Made by a program: the position numbers and the translations under genes. This document shows, in pieces, positions 44,756 to 55,100 of a DNA stretch of 64,000 nucleotides (its first letter is position 1; each line of letters starts with the position of its first letter). The notes under the pieces are model-generated. The model was not told the DNA's origin. It did not search any database and worked only from the letters and a program-made list of their open reading frames with translations. Source of the DNA: Flammeovirga sp. EKP202. GTDB lineage: Bacteria; Bacteroidota; Bacteroidia; Cytophagales; Flammeovirgaceae. The stretch lies in assembly GCF_014534745.1 (NCBI RefSeq), contig NZ_JACVVP010000016.1:1-64000 (forward strand), written 5' to 3'.

Positions 44756-47287
44756 CTAAAGTTTTACCCTTTTCAAGCGAAGTGCATTAGAGATTACAGA
44801 GACAGAACTAAAACTCATTGCTAATGTTGCGAGCATTGGACTTAATAGAATCCCAAAAAATGGGAATAAAATCCCTGCCGCTATTGGCACACCTAGCACA
44901 TTATAGAAGAATGCGAAAATTAAATTCTGTTTTATATTCAACATTACTTTCTCACTTAACTTTCTAGCTTTGGTTAAATTTGAAAGATTACCTTTCAATA
45001 AAGTAATTTCAGCACTCTGAATGGCAATGTCGGTACCATCTCCCATTGCTATTCCAATATTTGCTTGGGTGAGAGCTGGTGCATCATTTATTCCATCCCC
45101 TGCCATGGCTACATGAAAGCCTTTACTTTGTGCATCTTTGATGTAGTTTAATTTATCTTCAGGAAGGCAATTCGCTTGATAAGAAGTTATCCCGACTTGG
45201 TCAGCCACATATTTTGCGGTAGCTTCATTATCTCCAGTGAGCATGACCACTTCTATCCCCTCTTTTTGCAATGCGTTTACTTGCTGTTGAGCATCTCTCT
45301 TAATTGGGTCTGTTATGACAATACCTCCAAGCAACACTTTATTTTTTGAAACATAAACGATCGTTGCTCCCTCTACTAAGTGTCTATTTACTTTTTGAAG
45401 TTCCTCATGCCCTAAATTTTCAAGGTCAACAAGTTTTTGATTTCCTACAGCAATTTCATCGTTTCCTATCAATGCTTTCCCTCCTTTTCCTATCAAATAT
45501 TGATACGCTTTTACACCAAGAATATCCATGTTTTCTTGCTTCACTTTTTCCACAATAGCTTTAGCCAAAGGGTGATTGCTATTTTGATCAATACTAGCGG
45601 CATAAGTAAGGATCTCCGATGAAGATGTACCATTGAAACAAAGTACTTCCTTTACACTCGGTTTTCCTTCTGTTAGCGTACCGGTTTTATCAATCATCAA
45701 AACATCTACCTTACTGAAGTTTTGTAACGCCTCTGCATCTTTAATTAGAATACCATATTGTGCACCTTTTCCGGTTCCAACCATAATAGACATTGGAGTG
45801 GCAAGTCCTAGAGCACATGGACAGGCAATCAGTAAAACGGCAACTGCATTAACTAAAGCATAGGTGGCTGCATTTTCTCCATTGTATAAGAAAAACCAAA
45901 TGAAGAACGTAAGAATAGAAACACTGACAACAATCGGAACAAAATAAGTGGATATTTGATCTGCAATTTTCTGAATGGGAGCTCTAGATCTACTTGCGTC
46001 ATTGACCATACTAATGACTTTTGAAAGAAGTGTCTCGCCCCCTACTTTCTCAGCTTTCATCAAAAATGAACCATTTATATTAATCGATCCACTGGTCACC
46101 TTATCATTTATGGTAACGTCAACAGGAATTGGCTCTCCAGTAATCATAGATTGGTCCACTATGCCATTGCCTTCTGTAATACTACCATCAACTGGAATTT
46201 TCTCCCCTGGCTTTATTTTTACAAGATCACCTTTCTCAATATGTTCAATGGCTACTTTAAACTCTTTATTATTTCTAATAATCGTAGATGTGGCAGGGGC
46301 CCATTGAAGAAGTGCTTTTAGTGCTGAGTTGGTTTGAGCATGCGCTCTAAGTTCCATAAGTTGACCAATCATCACAAGTAACAAAATGCTACATGTAGCT
46401 TCAAAGTAAACATGTACCGCTCCGTTCTCTTTAAATTGATCAGGAAAGGCACTAGGGAATAAAAGAGCTATCACACTAAAACCAAAGGCGACCATTGTTC
46501 CTATACCAATTAAAGTCCACATATTAAGGTTTCGGGTCACGATAGAAGACCAGGCTCTTTTAAGAATAATGTTGCCGGTATAGAACACCATAGGTATCGT
46601 GAGTAGAAATTGTATCCAATTCCAAGCGGTTTGTGACATAAGGCTCAACATTGCATGATGTATGGGTGGAAATAGATGTCCAAGCATTGCAATGCTCACC
46701 ACTGGGATTGTCAACAAAAGGCTTAATTGGAACCTTTGTTTCATATCTTCATAAGCCTCATTTTTCTCTTCCTCTAATTCAGGAATAACAGGTTCCAATA
46801 TCGTTGTACAAATAGGACATTCACCGGGTGCATCATGTAATTCGTCAGGATGATTCGGGCAGGCATATTGAACGGCTGGTTTCGCTTCAGGTATTTTTTC
46901 TAAAGGCATTCCACAAACTGTACAATCTCCCGGATCATCAAAAAGCTTATCTTCCCCCTCACACATCATAGGACAATAATATTTACCAGCATCTTCAGAA
47001 GAAAATTGAGGGACTTCATATTCAATTTTTGGGATTTCATGTGTGATTTTAAAAGCAAATTGACTTGCATCAACATCTTTAGCTGAAAGCTGTTCTTTTA
47101 CCTCATAGCCTGCTTCTCCAATTATCTTATTGACGCACTTCTGACATGCTCCTTCGGTGACGACCCTCAGGATATTTCCATCTATTACTTCCCAATCAAT
47201 CACTCTTGGGTCTTTATCTAGAAGAGGTTGTACTTTGGCTTCACAAGCCTTACACCCCAATGTAGTATCTAACGTTAATTCTCTCAT
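44756..47287 (-). CDS. copper-translocating P1B-type ATPase (CopA-like)
   Basis: This 843-residue inner-membrane ATPase exports Cu(I). The N-terminus is unusual: an HMA-like domain with C12-x2-C15 plus a second C48-x2-C51 pair, then two short heavy-metal-binding domains (about 104-131 with CPMMCEG..CTVCGMP and 142-165 with CPNHPDEL..CPIC). Eight membrane spans carry the ion-site CPC in IACPCALGLATP. The catalytic DKTGT, TGE (MITGEPIPV), TGDN and GDGIND motifs are all intact. It has its own likely promoter and terminator, so it can be expressed independently of the adjacent efflux operon. Confidence 0.95.
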   Translation of the reverse strand: MRELTLDTTLGCKACEAKVQPLLDKDPRVIDWEVIDGNILRVVTEGACQKCVNKIIGEAGYEVKEQLSAKDVDASQFAFKITHEIPKIEYEVPQFSSEDAGKYYCPMMCEGEDKLFDDPGDCTVCGMPLEKIPEAKPAVQYACPNHPDELHDAPGECPICTTILEPVIPELEEEKNEAYEDMKQRFQLSLLLTIPVVSIAMLGHLFPPIHHAMLSLMSQTAWNWIQFLLTIPMVFYTGNIILKRAWSSIVTRNLNMWTLIGIGTMVAFGFSVIALLFPSAFPDQFKENGAVHVYFEATCSILLLVMIGQLMELRAHAQTNSALKALLQWAPATSTIIRNNKEFKVAIEHIEKGDLVKIKPGEKIPVDGSITEGNGIVDQSMITGEPIPVDVTINDKVTSGSININGSFLMKAEKVGGETLLSKVISMVNDASRSRAPIQKIADQISTYFVPIVVSVSILTFFIWFFLYNGENAATYALVNAVAVLLIACPCALGLATPMSIMVGTGKGAQYGILIKDAEALQNFSKVDVLMIDKTGTLTEGKPSVKEVLCFNGTSSSEILTYAASIDQNSNHPLAKAIVEKVKQENMDILGVKAYQYLIGKGGKALIGNDEIAVGNQKLVDLENLGHEELQKVNRHLVEGATIVYVSKNKVLLGGIVITDPIKRDAQQQVNALQKEGIEVVMLTGDNEATAKYVADQVGITSYQANCLPEDKLNYIKDAQSKGFHVAMAGDGINDAPALTQANIGIAMGDGTDIAIQSAEITLLKGNLSNLTKARKLSEKVMLNIKQNLIFAFFYNVLGVPIAAGILFPFFGILLSPMLATLAMSFSSVSVISNALRLKRVKL

Positions 47288-47311
47288 CTGCTTATTGCGA
47301 TTAGTATACTA

Positions 47312-47319
47312 CAAATATA
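47312..47319 (-). promoter_or_regulatory. putative -7 element for copA
   Basis: The minus strand reads TATATTTG (exact TAnnTTTG), 25 bases before the copA ATG. Confidence 0.5.
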
Positions 47320-47379
47320 AGGTGGGTTATGGTTTTTGTTTGTATAGAATTTTTGTAAAAATGTGTAAGATCTTTCCCC

Positions 47380-47413
47380 AAAAAAAGTCAGTACCTTTTG
47401 AAAGCTACTGACT
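47380..47413 (-). terminator. intrinsic terminator of the lipoxygenase-like gene
   Basis: AGTCAGTA (47386-47393) pairs with TACTGACT (47406-47413) around a 12-base loop; on the minus strand seven T follow. It separates this gene from copA. Confidence 0.85.
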
Positions 47414-47425
47414 CTTTGATAATCG

Positions 47426-48949
47426 TTAGTATTGAATTGACCTTGCTATTTCTTTTAATGGAATAAAAACAGGAACATTTTTCTGTTTTAGCCTCGTCTC
47501 AACCTCACTTAATTCTCTTATGAAAATATCATTCAAATCTTTCAAGTATTTTTTGGTTGATTCAGAATAGTTGGTCTTCTCAAAATTATATTTCGTATTG
47601 TATAAAGTAGAAACATTGGTAGGTTTAAAGAACATCTCTCTTTCCATTCTATACCTAAACATATCTTTGATTGTCATTCCATTTTCCCAATCAATTTCAT
47701 TATTATGAACCTCTTTAGGATTTACTCTTACTCTTAATGGAACCATATAACTTGGAACTTGAGCAAAACTATGGTGATCGGCCGAGTGAGCAACAGATAC
47801 ATCCCATATGATCATCGTGATTTCCTGAATTAAGTTATCCTTCAAAAGAATTTCATCAGCTGAAGTAAATGTAGGTAACCACTGATTAATATGCCCTGCC
47901 CATTCCTTGATAATCAATAATTCTTCATCACTAATGACATTGACTACTTCAGTTACAAATTTCTTTATGACATTATAGTACTCAAGAAGGAAGGTGTAAT
48001 AAGGTGAATCAAACTTTTCAATTTCTTTAGAATAGTGATACCCATTATAACTGTCATTTCCTTCAATACCACTATAAGCACAAGCCACAAGTGATCTTTG
48101 ACCATCTCCGTCACCAAGGAAACCAGAATAAGGAAACTTTTGATCATTTTCAACCGGAGAAGCGGTAGAGTTTAGTACTACTTTATTAAGCACCAATGTA
48201 TGTTCAAAATGGGGCAAAAGTAGTTGCAATACGATAGTATTAATTGGAAGAGAAGATTTACTAATCGCATTGATACAGTCAAATGGAAAATGAAGTAGTG
48301 CATGTTCTGACAAAATCAATTTGTAAGCCGCTCCTTGCATAGCATATACCTTTGCGATCGACCAAAGGTCTGCATCAGTAGGTTGAACTATTTTCTTATC
48401 CCCTTCAAATTGATCTACATAAATTAGTTTTGCCTCAAGAACATTGTTTACCTTTTCAAATACTACAATTGTACCTGTAGCATAAATTCCTTCAAAAGGC
48501 TTCGTAAAAGACATTAATGAAAAGTCGATAATGTAGTATTCCCTTTCATTATGATCTAGTGGAAGAAAATCATTAAAAATAGCTTTTTTTTGATCGCTTA
48601 GTCCTTTAATTAAAAACTTACTGAATACGCCCGCACCTAAATAATGATTGAAATCTTCATCGCTGATTTTATGAAGTCCTTTGTGTTTATAAGCATAGTG
48701 AAGTGCTTTCGGCCAATAGGTCCACATGTTCTTTACATATCTACGACCTATTTTTTTCTTCCATTCCTCTTTTTCTTTCCTAGGAAGTCTTAGTACTGCG
48801 GGCGCTTCACCTTTTGGATTTCTAGGTGAAGGTTGTGGCCATGGCCCCTGCCTTTGGTATAAAAAAGCTTCTTTCGGTAGGTTTACGTTTTTTTTAGAGT
48901 CGGATGTTTGTTGATGAGCTAAGCCCGATAATTCATCTAAAGTCTGCAT
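47426..48949 (-). CDS. lipoxygenase-family protein with altered iron-ligand positions
   Basis: This 507-residue protein has the catalytic-domain layout of lipoxygenases (non-heme iron dioxygenases of polyunsaturated fatty acids) without the N-terminal PLAT domain. Matching landmarks are DLWSIAK, LLLPHFEHTLVLN (near 243-255), AHSADHH (H388, H392) at the usual H-x3-H site, and the C-terminal IPLKEIARSI-x-x end. Differences: the first His pair is H216-x3-H220 rather than H-x4-H, and the protein ends in Tyr507 instead of the ligand isoleucine. It has no signal peptide. It sits between a CusB-like gene and copA, an unexpected context. Activity is uncertain; it could be a pseudo-enzyme. Confidence 0.75.
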   Translation of the reverse strand: MQTLDELSGLAHQQTSDSKKNVNLPKEAFLYQRQGPWPQPSPRNPKGEAPAVLRLPRKEKEEWKKKIGRRYVKNMWTYWPKALHYAYKHKGLHKISDEDFNHYLGAGVFSKFLIKGLSDQKKAIFNDFLPLDHNEREYYIIDFSLMSFTKPFEGIYATGTIVVFEKVNNVLEAKLIYVDQFEGDKKIVQPTDADLWSIAKVYAMQGAAYKLILSEHALLHFPFDCINAISKSSLPINTIVLQLLLPHFEHTLVLNKVVLNSTASPVENDQKFPYSGFLGDGDGQRSLVACAYSGIEGNDSYNGYHYSKEIEKFDSPYYTFLLEYYNVIKKFVTEVVNVISDEELLIIKEWAGHINQWLPTFTSADEILLKDNLIQEITMIIWDVSVAHSADHHSFAQVPSYMVPLRVRVNPKEVHNNEIDWENGMTIKDMFRYRMEREMFFKPTNVSTLYNTKYNFEKTNYSESTKKYLKDLNDIFIRELSEVETRLKQKNVPVFIPLKEIARSIQY

Positions 48950-49108
48950 GTTGAAAGTATAAATAAGTTGTAATACACATTTAATACAAAACTAGCTAGA
49001 ATAATTTTACCATAAAATAGTGAATATTCATTCTCTTTTTATATGCAATCTATATTACAACTCACCCTTTTACATTAGATCACTGAAAAACAGTAAGTTG
49101 ATTCTTAT

Positions 49109-50848
49109 TTATTGTATTTCTCTTTTCATTTCACCACACTTCAACATCATATCACCGTAATATGGATTAAGAACATCTTTTGTAGTTGAAAGCCAAGATG
49201 CACCTTGATCATGATTTGCCATTGGGCAATATAAGAGGAAGACTTTCTCATTGGAAGGTAACCCTAAACGTGTAATTACGTCTGTCAATAACTTAGAAAC
49301 TGAAACTAAATAACGTCTTCTTGTATCAATGTTATCTGCTTTTTGCATTGCTAACACATCTTCTTTCAGAGTTTTTGATTTTTTCATCCAATAATGATGA
49401 GCCTCACCTTTCAATCCTTTCATTTGAACCAAATCCAATTTTTCTGAGAAATCCCCTAGCAATTCTTTTGCTTTATCATCATCACTTGCAACGAGAGCAT
49501 CTTTCATCAAAATATAGGCTTGGAATGCTTGTTGGAGTTGAGACTGAAATACAGGTGAAACACCTTCTTCAAATTTTGATTTACCATCAGAATACATTTC
49601 TTCACTTGACATTTCTCCTTTATGTGGATCAATCATACTTGGTTTCCCCTTAAGCTGAGCGGCAGCATCTACCGTGTAAGTACCTTGAGTGACTACATGT
49701 TCTCCCATTTTCAATCCTTCTGTAATGATATAAGCATTGGATAGATTTGTCCCTAAAGTTACTTCCCGCATTTCAAAAGTAGGTTCTTCTTGGTTCTCAA
49801 CTTTCACATAAATGATGGATCTTGGACCTGTCCATAATACAGCTGATTTAGGAACAACAATTACGTCGTCTTTAGTGGGCAATTTGGCTTTTAAATTTCC
49901 TGTTACAAACATTTCCGGTTTCAAAGTTCCTTTATTATTCATAACGTTTCCTCTTATAGATGCCACTCGTGTTTGAGGGTTAATAAAAGGGTCAATAAAG
50001 TTGATAGTGGTTTTAAACTCTTGACCAGGGTATGAGGATACCGAAAAAGTAACCTTATCACCTACTTTAATCCACGCCAAATCACTTTCATAGGCGTCAA
50101 ACTTCACCCAAAGGCGGGAAAGATCTGCTAAATCATACATAATTTGACCTTCCATCACATGGTCTCCTTCCACCACATTCAATTTTGTAATAACCCCCGA
50201 TATATCTGCTCTAATGACAAACTCAGTCATTACTTTTCCTGATTGATCAATTTCATTGATTTGTTTTTCTGTCAATTTCCATAATCTCAATTTCTCTTTG
50301 GCAGCACGTAATAGTTGAGGATTGGTTTCTTTTACCTTTTTGGCTTCAAAATACTCCCTTTGAGCTGTTACTAATTGAGGGGAATAAATTGTTGCGAGCT
50401 TCTGTCCTTTTCTTACTCTTTCTCCAATATAATTCACAAAACTTTTCTCAATTCTACCGGAAATATGTGATGCTTGAGAATAGGTTCTTCTTTCATCAAC
50501 AGCCAACTTTCCTTGTAAAACCAATTCTTTCTCAGGTGAAGATTGAATCACCTCCGTAGTTTGAATGTTTGCAAGTGCAACGGCTGACTTGGACAAAGAA
50601 ATGTGAGAGAAGTCTTGCCCTGCATCTGAAGTTGAAGCTGGTATCAAATCCATTCCACAAATTGGGCAATCCCCTGGTTCATTTTGGCGTATTTGAGGAT
50701 GCATAGAACAAGTCCAAACCTCTTCTTCCGAATGTTGATGTTTGTCTTCATGTGTACTTTCTTCTCCACTAAAAAACAACCAACCACTCATTAACCCGAC
50801 TATAAACACGAGTAATAATGAGCCATAAGATTTTATATATTTTTCCAT
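49109..50848 (-). CDS. CusB-like RND efflux adaptor with heavy-metal-binding domains
   Basis: This is a 579-residue periplasmic adaptor with an N-terminal membrane anchor (about 8-28). A heavy-metal-binding motif follows, CSMHPQIRQNEPGDCPICGM (about 47-66). The hairpin/lipoyl/barrel adaptor core spans about 90-410. A DUF3347 C-terminal domain (about 425-579) contains the conserved LLYCPMANHDQGASWLS and DMMLKCGEMK. DUF3347 is thought to bind copper. It transfers metal to, or bridges, the pump and the outer-membrane duct encoded just upstream. Confidence 0.93.
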   Translation of the reverse strand: MEKYIKSYGSLLLVFIVGLMSGWLFFSGEESTHEDKHQHSEEEVWTCSMHPQIRQNEPGDCPICGMDLIPASTSDAGQDFSHISLSKSAVALANIQTTEVIQSSPEKELVLQGKLAVDERRTYSQASHISGRIEKSFVNYIGERVRKGQKLATIYSPQLVTAQREYFEAKKVKETNPQLLRAAKEKLRLWKLTEKQINEIDQSGKVMTEFVIRADISGVITKLNVVEGDHVMEGQIMYDLADLSRLWVKFDAYESDLAWIKVGDKVTFSVSSYPGQEFKTTINFIDPFINPQTRVASIRGNVMNNKGTLKPEMFVTGNLKAKLPTKDDVIVVPKSAVLWTGPRSIIYVKVENQEEPTFEMREVTLGTNLSNAYIITEGLKMGEHVVTQGTYTVDAAAQLKGKPSMIDPHKGEMSSEEMYSDGKSKFEEGVSPVFQSQLQQAFQAYILMKDALVASDDDKAKELLGDFSEKLDLVQMKGLKGEAHHYWMKKSKTLKEDVLAMQKADNIDTRRRYLVSVSKLLTDVITRLGLPSNEKVFLLYCPMANHDQGASWLSTTKDVLNPYYGDMMLKCGEMKREIQ

Positions 50849-50880
50849 TGTAATTTCTTTTTAATTGATGCCTGAAATGA

Positions 50881-52113
50881 TTAAACGCCTTGAAGGAAAT
50901 CGATTTTGGCCAGCGCATCATTTTTACTTTGTTCAGCTTTATGAATTTTGAATTGGTACTCTAAACGTTGCATTTGTAAGCGTAACAATTCAATAAAGGC
51001 AGATCCTTGTGTATTTTGTCCAACGGTATAGATTTCACGTTGAATTTTTATTGCTTGATCCACTTTTGCTATTTGCTGATCAATTAAGTTGATATCTCTT
51101 TTTGCATCTTCCCTCTGATTTTGAGCTTTCAAATATTCTGATTGAAGTGCATTTTGTAATTCTTGCTTCTGTAATTTGATCGATTGGTTGTTCAAAACTA
51201 GCTGTTCTTTTCTGCCGTTGTATTTTTTAGCATTAAAAACAGGAATAGACAAACCGATCATTGGCATTACAGCATTATTTCCGGCATTATCAGATTGCAT
51301 TTGAGTGTTGCCAATGATACTATAATCTAAAGCGATTTTGATTTTTGGCGATGCTTCTTTTGCTACAGATTGAATTTCGGCGTTCACCACTTTTTGATTG
51401 GCCTCTAATTCTAACAACAAAGGGTTATTTCCCAATGAAGTCGAGTCTGGATTGAAAATCAATTGGTCTGACAATTCTATTTTCTTCGTTGGATGATTAA
51501 GTACTAAACCAAATTGTTGGTTGAATAGTGTACTATCCGCAATTAAAGCATTAATCTTATTTTGAGCTTCTTCTATTTGCATCTGTACCCTTAATACATC
51601 TACCAAAGAACCTTTTGCATTTTCATATTGTGTTAAGGCAATTGATTCAAAACTCTTCAAGATCTCAAAGTTATATCGAGCTGACCCAAGATCTTTTTGA
51701 TTCTGAAGCATTTGAAAGTACAAAGCCCTCACTGTATATTTTACTGTATTTTCTGTTTGATGCTTTTGCTGTTCCGCTTTTTCAACTTTATGATTCACTA
51801 CATCGTATTGTTTCGCTCTTGTACCAAACCAAGGCAACATTATTCCCGCTGAAACTTTATGATCAATCGGTCCATTTCTCGTTTCAATTGGAGACACTCC
51901 ATAACCGTACATTACGTCTAAGTTGGAAGTGGCTTCGCCTTTTATGATCTCTTTTTCTGAGGCTACAGCTTGAATATTCTGGTTTTGAGCTTGAATACCA
52001 AAGTTATTTTCCAACGCAACAGAAATGTAATTATCCAAGAATGGGTTTTGAGCATTTCCTGTCAATGCAAATAGCAATAAAACCAGTGTTATACTTTTTT
52101 TAAGTTGTTTCAT
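50881..52113 (-). CDS. TolC-family outer-membrane component of the metal pump (CusC-like)
   Basis: This is a 410-residue outer-membrane factor with a signal peptide of about 21 residues (GNAQ). It opens with FLDNYISVALENNFGIQAQNQN and has two OEP repeats with long helices. It is located between the CusA- and CusB-like genes, 23-32 bases apart, which identifies it as the outer duct of that pump. It is distinct from the TolC homologue at 21 kb. Confidence 0.92.
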   Translation of the reverse strand: MKQLKKSITLVLLLFALTGNAQNPFLDNYISVALENNFGIQAQNQNIQAVASEKEIIKGEATSNLDVMYGYGVSPIETRNGPIDHKVSAGIMLPWFGTRAKQYDVVNHKVEKAEQQKHQTENTVKYTVRALYFQMLQNQKDLGSARYNFEILKSFESIALTQYENAKGSLVDVLRVQMQIEEAQNKINALIADSTLFNQQFGLVLNHPTKKIELSDQLIFNPDSTSLGNNPLLLELEANQKVVNAEIQSVAKEASPKIKIALDYSIIGNTQMQSDNAGNNAVMPMIGLSIPVFNAKKYNGRKEQLVLNNQSIKLQKQELQNALQSEYLKAQNQREDAKRDINLIDQQIAKVDQAIKIQREIYTVGQNTQGSAFIELLRLQMQRLEYQFKIHKAEQSKNDALAKIDFLQGV

Positions 52114-52136
52114 TTCTTTACAATTTCAAATTATAC

Positions 52137-55100
52137 TTACTGATTTTCATTAGTTGTGATGGACTTTGACAAGGCTCCTTCTTTGACAGCACAATATAAT
52201 GTTGGTACCACAAAGAGAGTCAACAGAGCAATGGTCATTCCACCAAACCCAGGAATTGCCATGGGCTTCATAATATCGGCTCCTCTGCCTGTAGAAGTTA
52301 AAATTGGAATGAATGCCAATAATGTGGTCGCTGTTGTCATCAAACTTGGTCTGATTCTTCTCATTCCACCCTCTAGTACTGCTTTTCTGATTTCTTGTAC
52401 GGATTGAGGTGCGTTTTTTGAAAAGGATTGATCAAGGTAAGTAGCGATAAGCACTCCATCATCGGTTGCAATACCAAACAATGCGATAAAACCCACCCAA
52501 ACTGCAACACTTAAATTGACTGTTCCAATGTCAAAAAGTGCTCTCATATTTGTACCCAAAAGGGTGAAATCAAGAAACGATGGTTTGCTGTACATCCACA
52601 ACATCAAAAAGCCTCCACTGAAAGCTACTATTATCCCTGAAAAAACCATCAACGTCGTTTTCACTGAATTGAATTGCAGATAAAGGATGAAGAAAATAAG
52701 CATCAAACAGATCGGCATTACAATAGAAAGTCGTTCTGATGCTCTTAACTGATTTTCATAATTTCCAGAAAATTTATAACTGACCCCTTTAGGTACAACC
52801 AAATCGCCATTTTTAATTTTTGCTTCAATATAAGCTGTCGCTTCCTCAACTACCTGCACTTCTGAATAGTCAGGAAGTTTGTCCAATAGTACATAACCGG
52901 TTAAGAAAGTATCTTCACTTTTGATACTTTGAGGACCCGCAGTATACTTTATTACCGCCAATTCTTCCAAAGGAACTTGAATGCCTAATGGAACATTAAC
53001 TAAGAACTTTTTCAACACATCAGGATTATCTCTATATTCTCTCGCATATCGAAGGCGGACAGGGAAACGCTCTCTACCTTCTACAGTATACGTCAATGGC
53101 ATTCCACCAATCACCATCTCCAAAAGCATTTGCATGTCTTTGACATTCATACCATAACGGGCAATTTTCTGGCGATCAATTTCGATTTCCAAATAAGGTT
53201 TTCCAACAATACGGTCAGCAAAAACAGCTTCTTTTTTAACAGAAGGCACTTCCTTTAAAAGTTGCTCTAACTGAATTCCAAAGCCCTCTATTGAAGCTAA
53301 ATCTGGACCATAAACTTTAATTCCCATAGGAGCCCTCATACCCGTTTGAGTCATAATAAGCCGTGTTTCAATTGGTTGCAACTTAGGAGCAGAAGTTAGT
53401 CCAGGCAACTGTGTCACTTTTACAATCTCTTGCCAAATATCATCGGGAGATTGAATTTCATCTCTCCATTGTCTGAAATATTGACCATTAGGATCTTCAA
53501 TTAAATTGCCATTATCATCTTTGAGGTACTTTCCGTCTTCATCCACCTTAAACCTTAATCGGTTCCCTTTTTCATCTACCTTATACTCTGTTTTATAATT
53601 GATAATGTTCTCATACATTGATAATGGCGCCGGATCTAAAGGTGATTGGGTTCTCCCTGCCTTTCCAACAACCGATTCAACTTCAGGAATACTTTTCACG
53701 GCCATATCCATCAATTGAAGGTTTTTCTTTACCTCTGAAACCCCTGCATTAGGCATAGTTGTGGGCATCAATAAAAAACTTCCTTCTGACAAAGACGGCA
53801 TAAATTCAGAACCAATCCCTGGGAAAGCCTTACTCATATTTTGGTAAGCTCTTGAGGAGGTTACATCCACATTCATTGAAGAAAAAATACTTTGAATGGG
53901 TGAAAATAGAGTTGCAAATCCCTGCCAGGCTGAAATTCCTGAAAAGACAATAAAGAAGACAATCGATAAAAATGTGATTTTATGATCTAAACATTTTGAA
54001 AGGATTTTGGGGTAAATTTTAATGAAAAGCTGAAAACCTCCTAATATCAAAATAATCAATCCTGCGACAAAAATAAAATTCTTAAAGTCACTTTCTTGAG
54101 CTCCGAGTGGTAACCAATCCATTGCCAATAAATAGATGATAAGGAAAGCCACTATTCCACTTTTTATTCGATCATAATTTACCTCTGAGATGTATTGCTT
54201 CAGTTGTTTTTCAAATAGTGAATAAAGCGAAACGAGTACCACACCAAAACCTAAAGTGAACTTGATGAAAAGTAACCCAACACCTATCATCAGAGAAATT
54301 ATTTTAAAGAGGAATGCCCCCTTTTTCTTTTGGTCTGATTTGAAGAAATAATAGGCAAATGATGGTAAAAAGATTAGTGCTACCACTACAGAAGCACATA
54401 ATGCAAACGTTTTGGTATAGGCCAAGGGAGTAAAGAGTTTCCCTTCTGATGCTTGTAAAGTGAAAACAGGAATAAAACTAACTACGGTAGTCGCTACTGC
54501 AGTAACGATCGCTCCGGAAACCTCCTCTGTTGCATCATAAATTACTTGTATCAGCTTTCGTCCTTTTCTATGATCAAGATGCTTAATCAAGTTTTCGGAC
54601 ATTACTATACCTATATCGACCATGGTTCCTATTGCGATGGCAATTCCACTTAATGAAACAATATTGGCCACAATGCCCATATATTTCATTACTACAAAAA
54701 CCATCAAAACTGAAATAGGCAATAAACTTGAAATCAAAACAGATGCTCTAAGATTCCAAACCATGATCAAGACTACAATGACGGTGATTAAAACCTCTTG
54801 TATTAAAGCCTCATTGAGCGTACCAATTGTTTCTTTGATCAGAGTAGAGCGGTCATAAAAAGGGACAATGGTGACTTTACTTAGCGTTCCATCCTCCAAT
54901 ATTTTCTGAGGCAATCCAGATTGGATCGAATTGATCTTATCTTTTACATGATCAATCACCAGCATTGGGTTTTCTCCAAAACGAGCCGTTACGACTCCTC
55001 CTACTGCCTCTGCACCTTCTTTATCCAAAATACCTCTTCGATCTGAAGGACCTTCAACTACTTTGGCTACGTCTTTTATTCTAATGGGAATATTATTATT

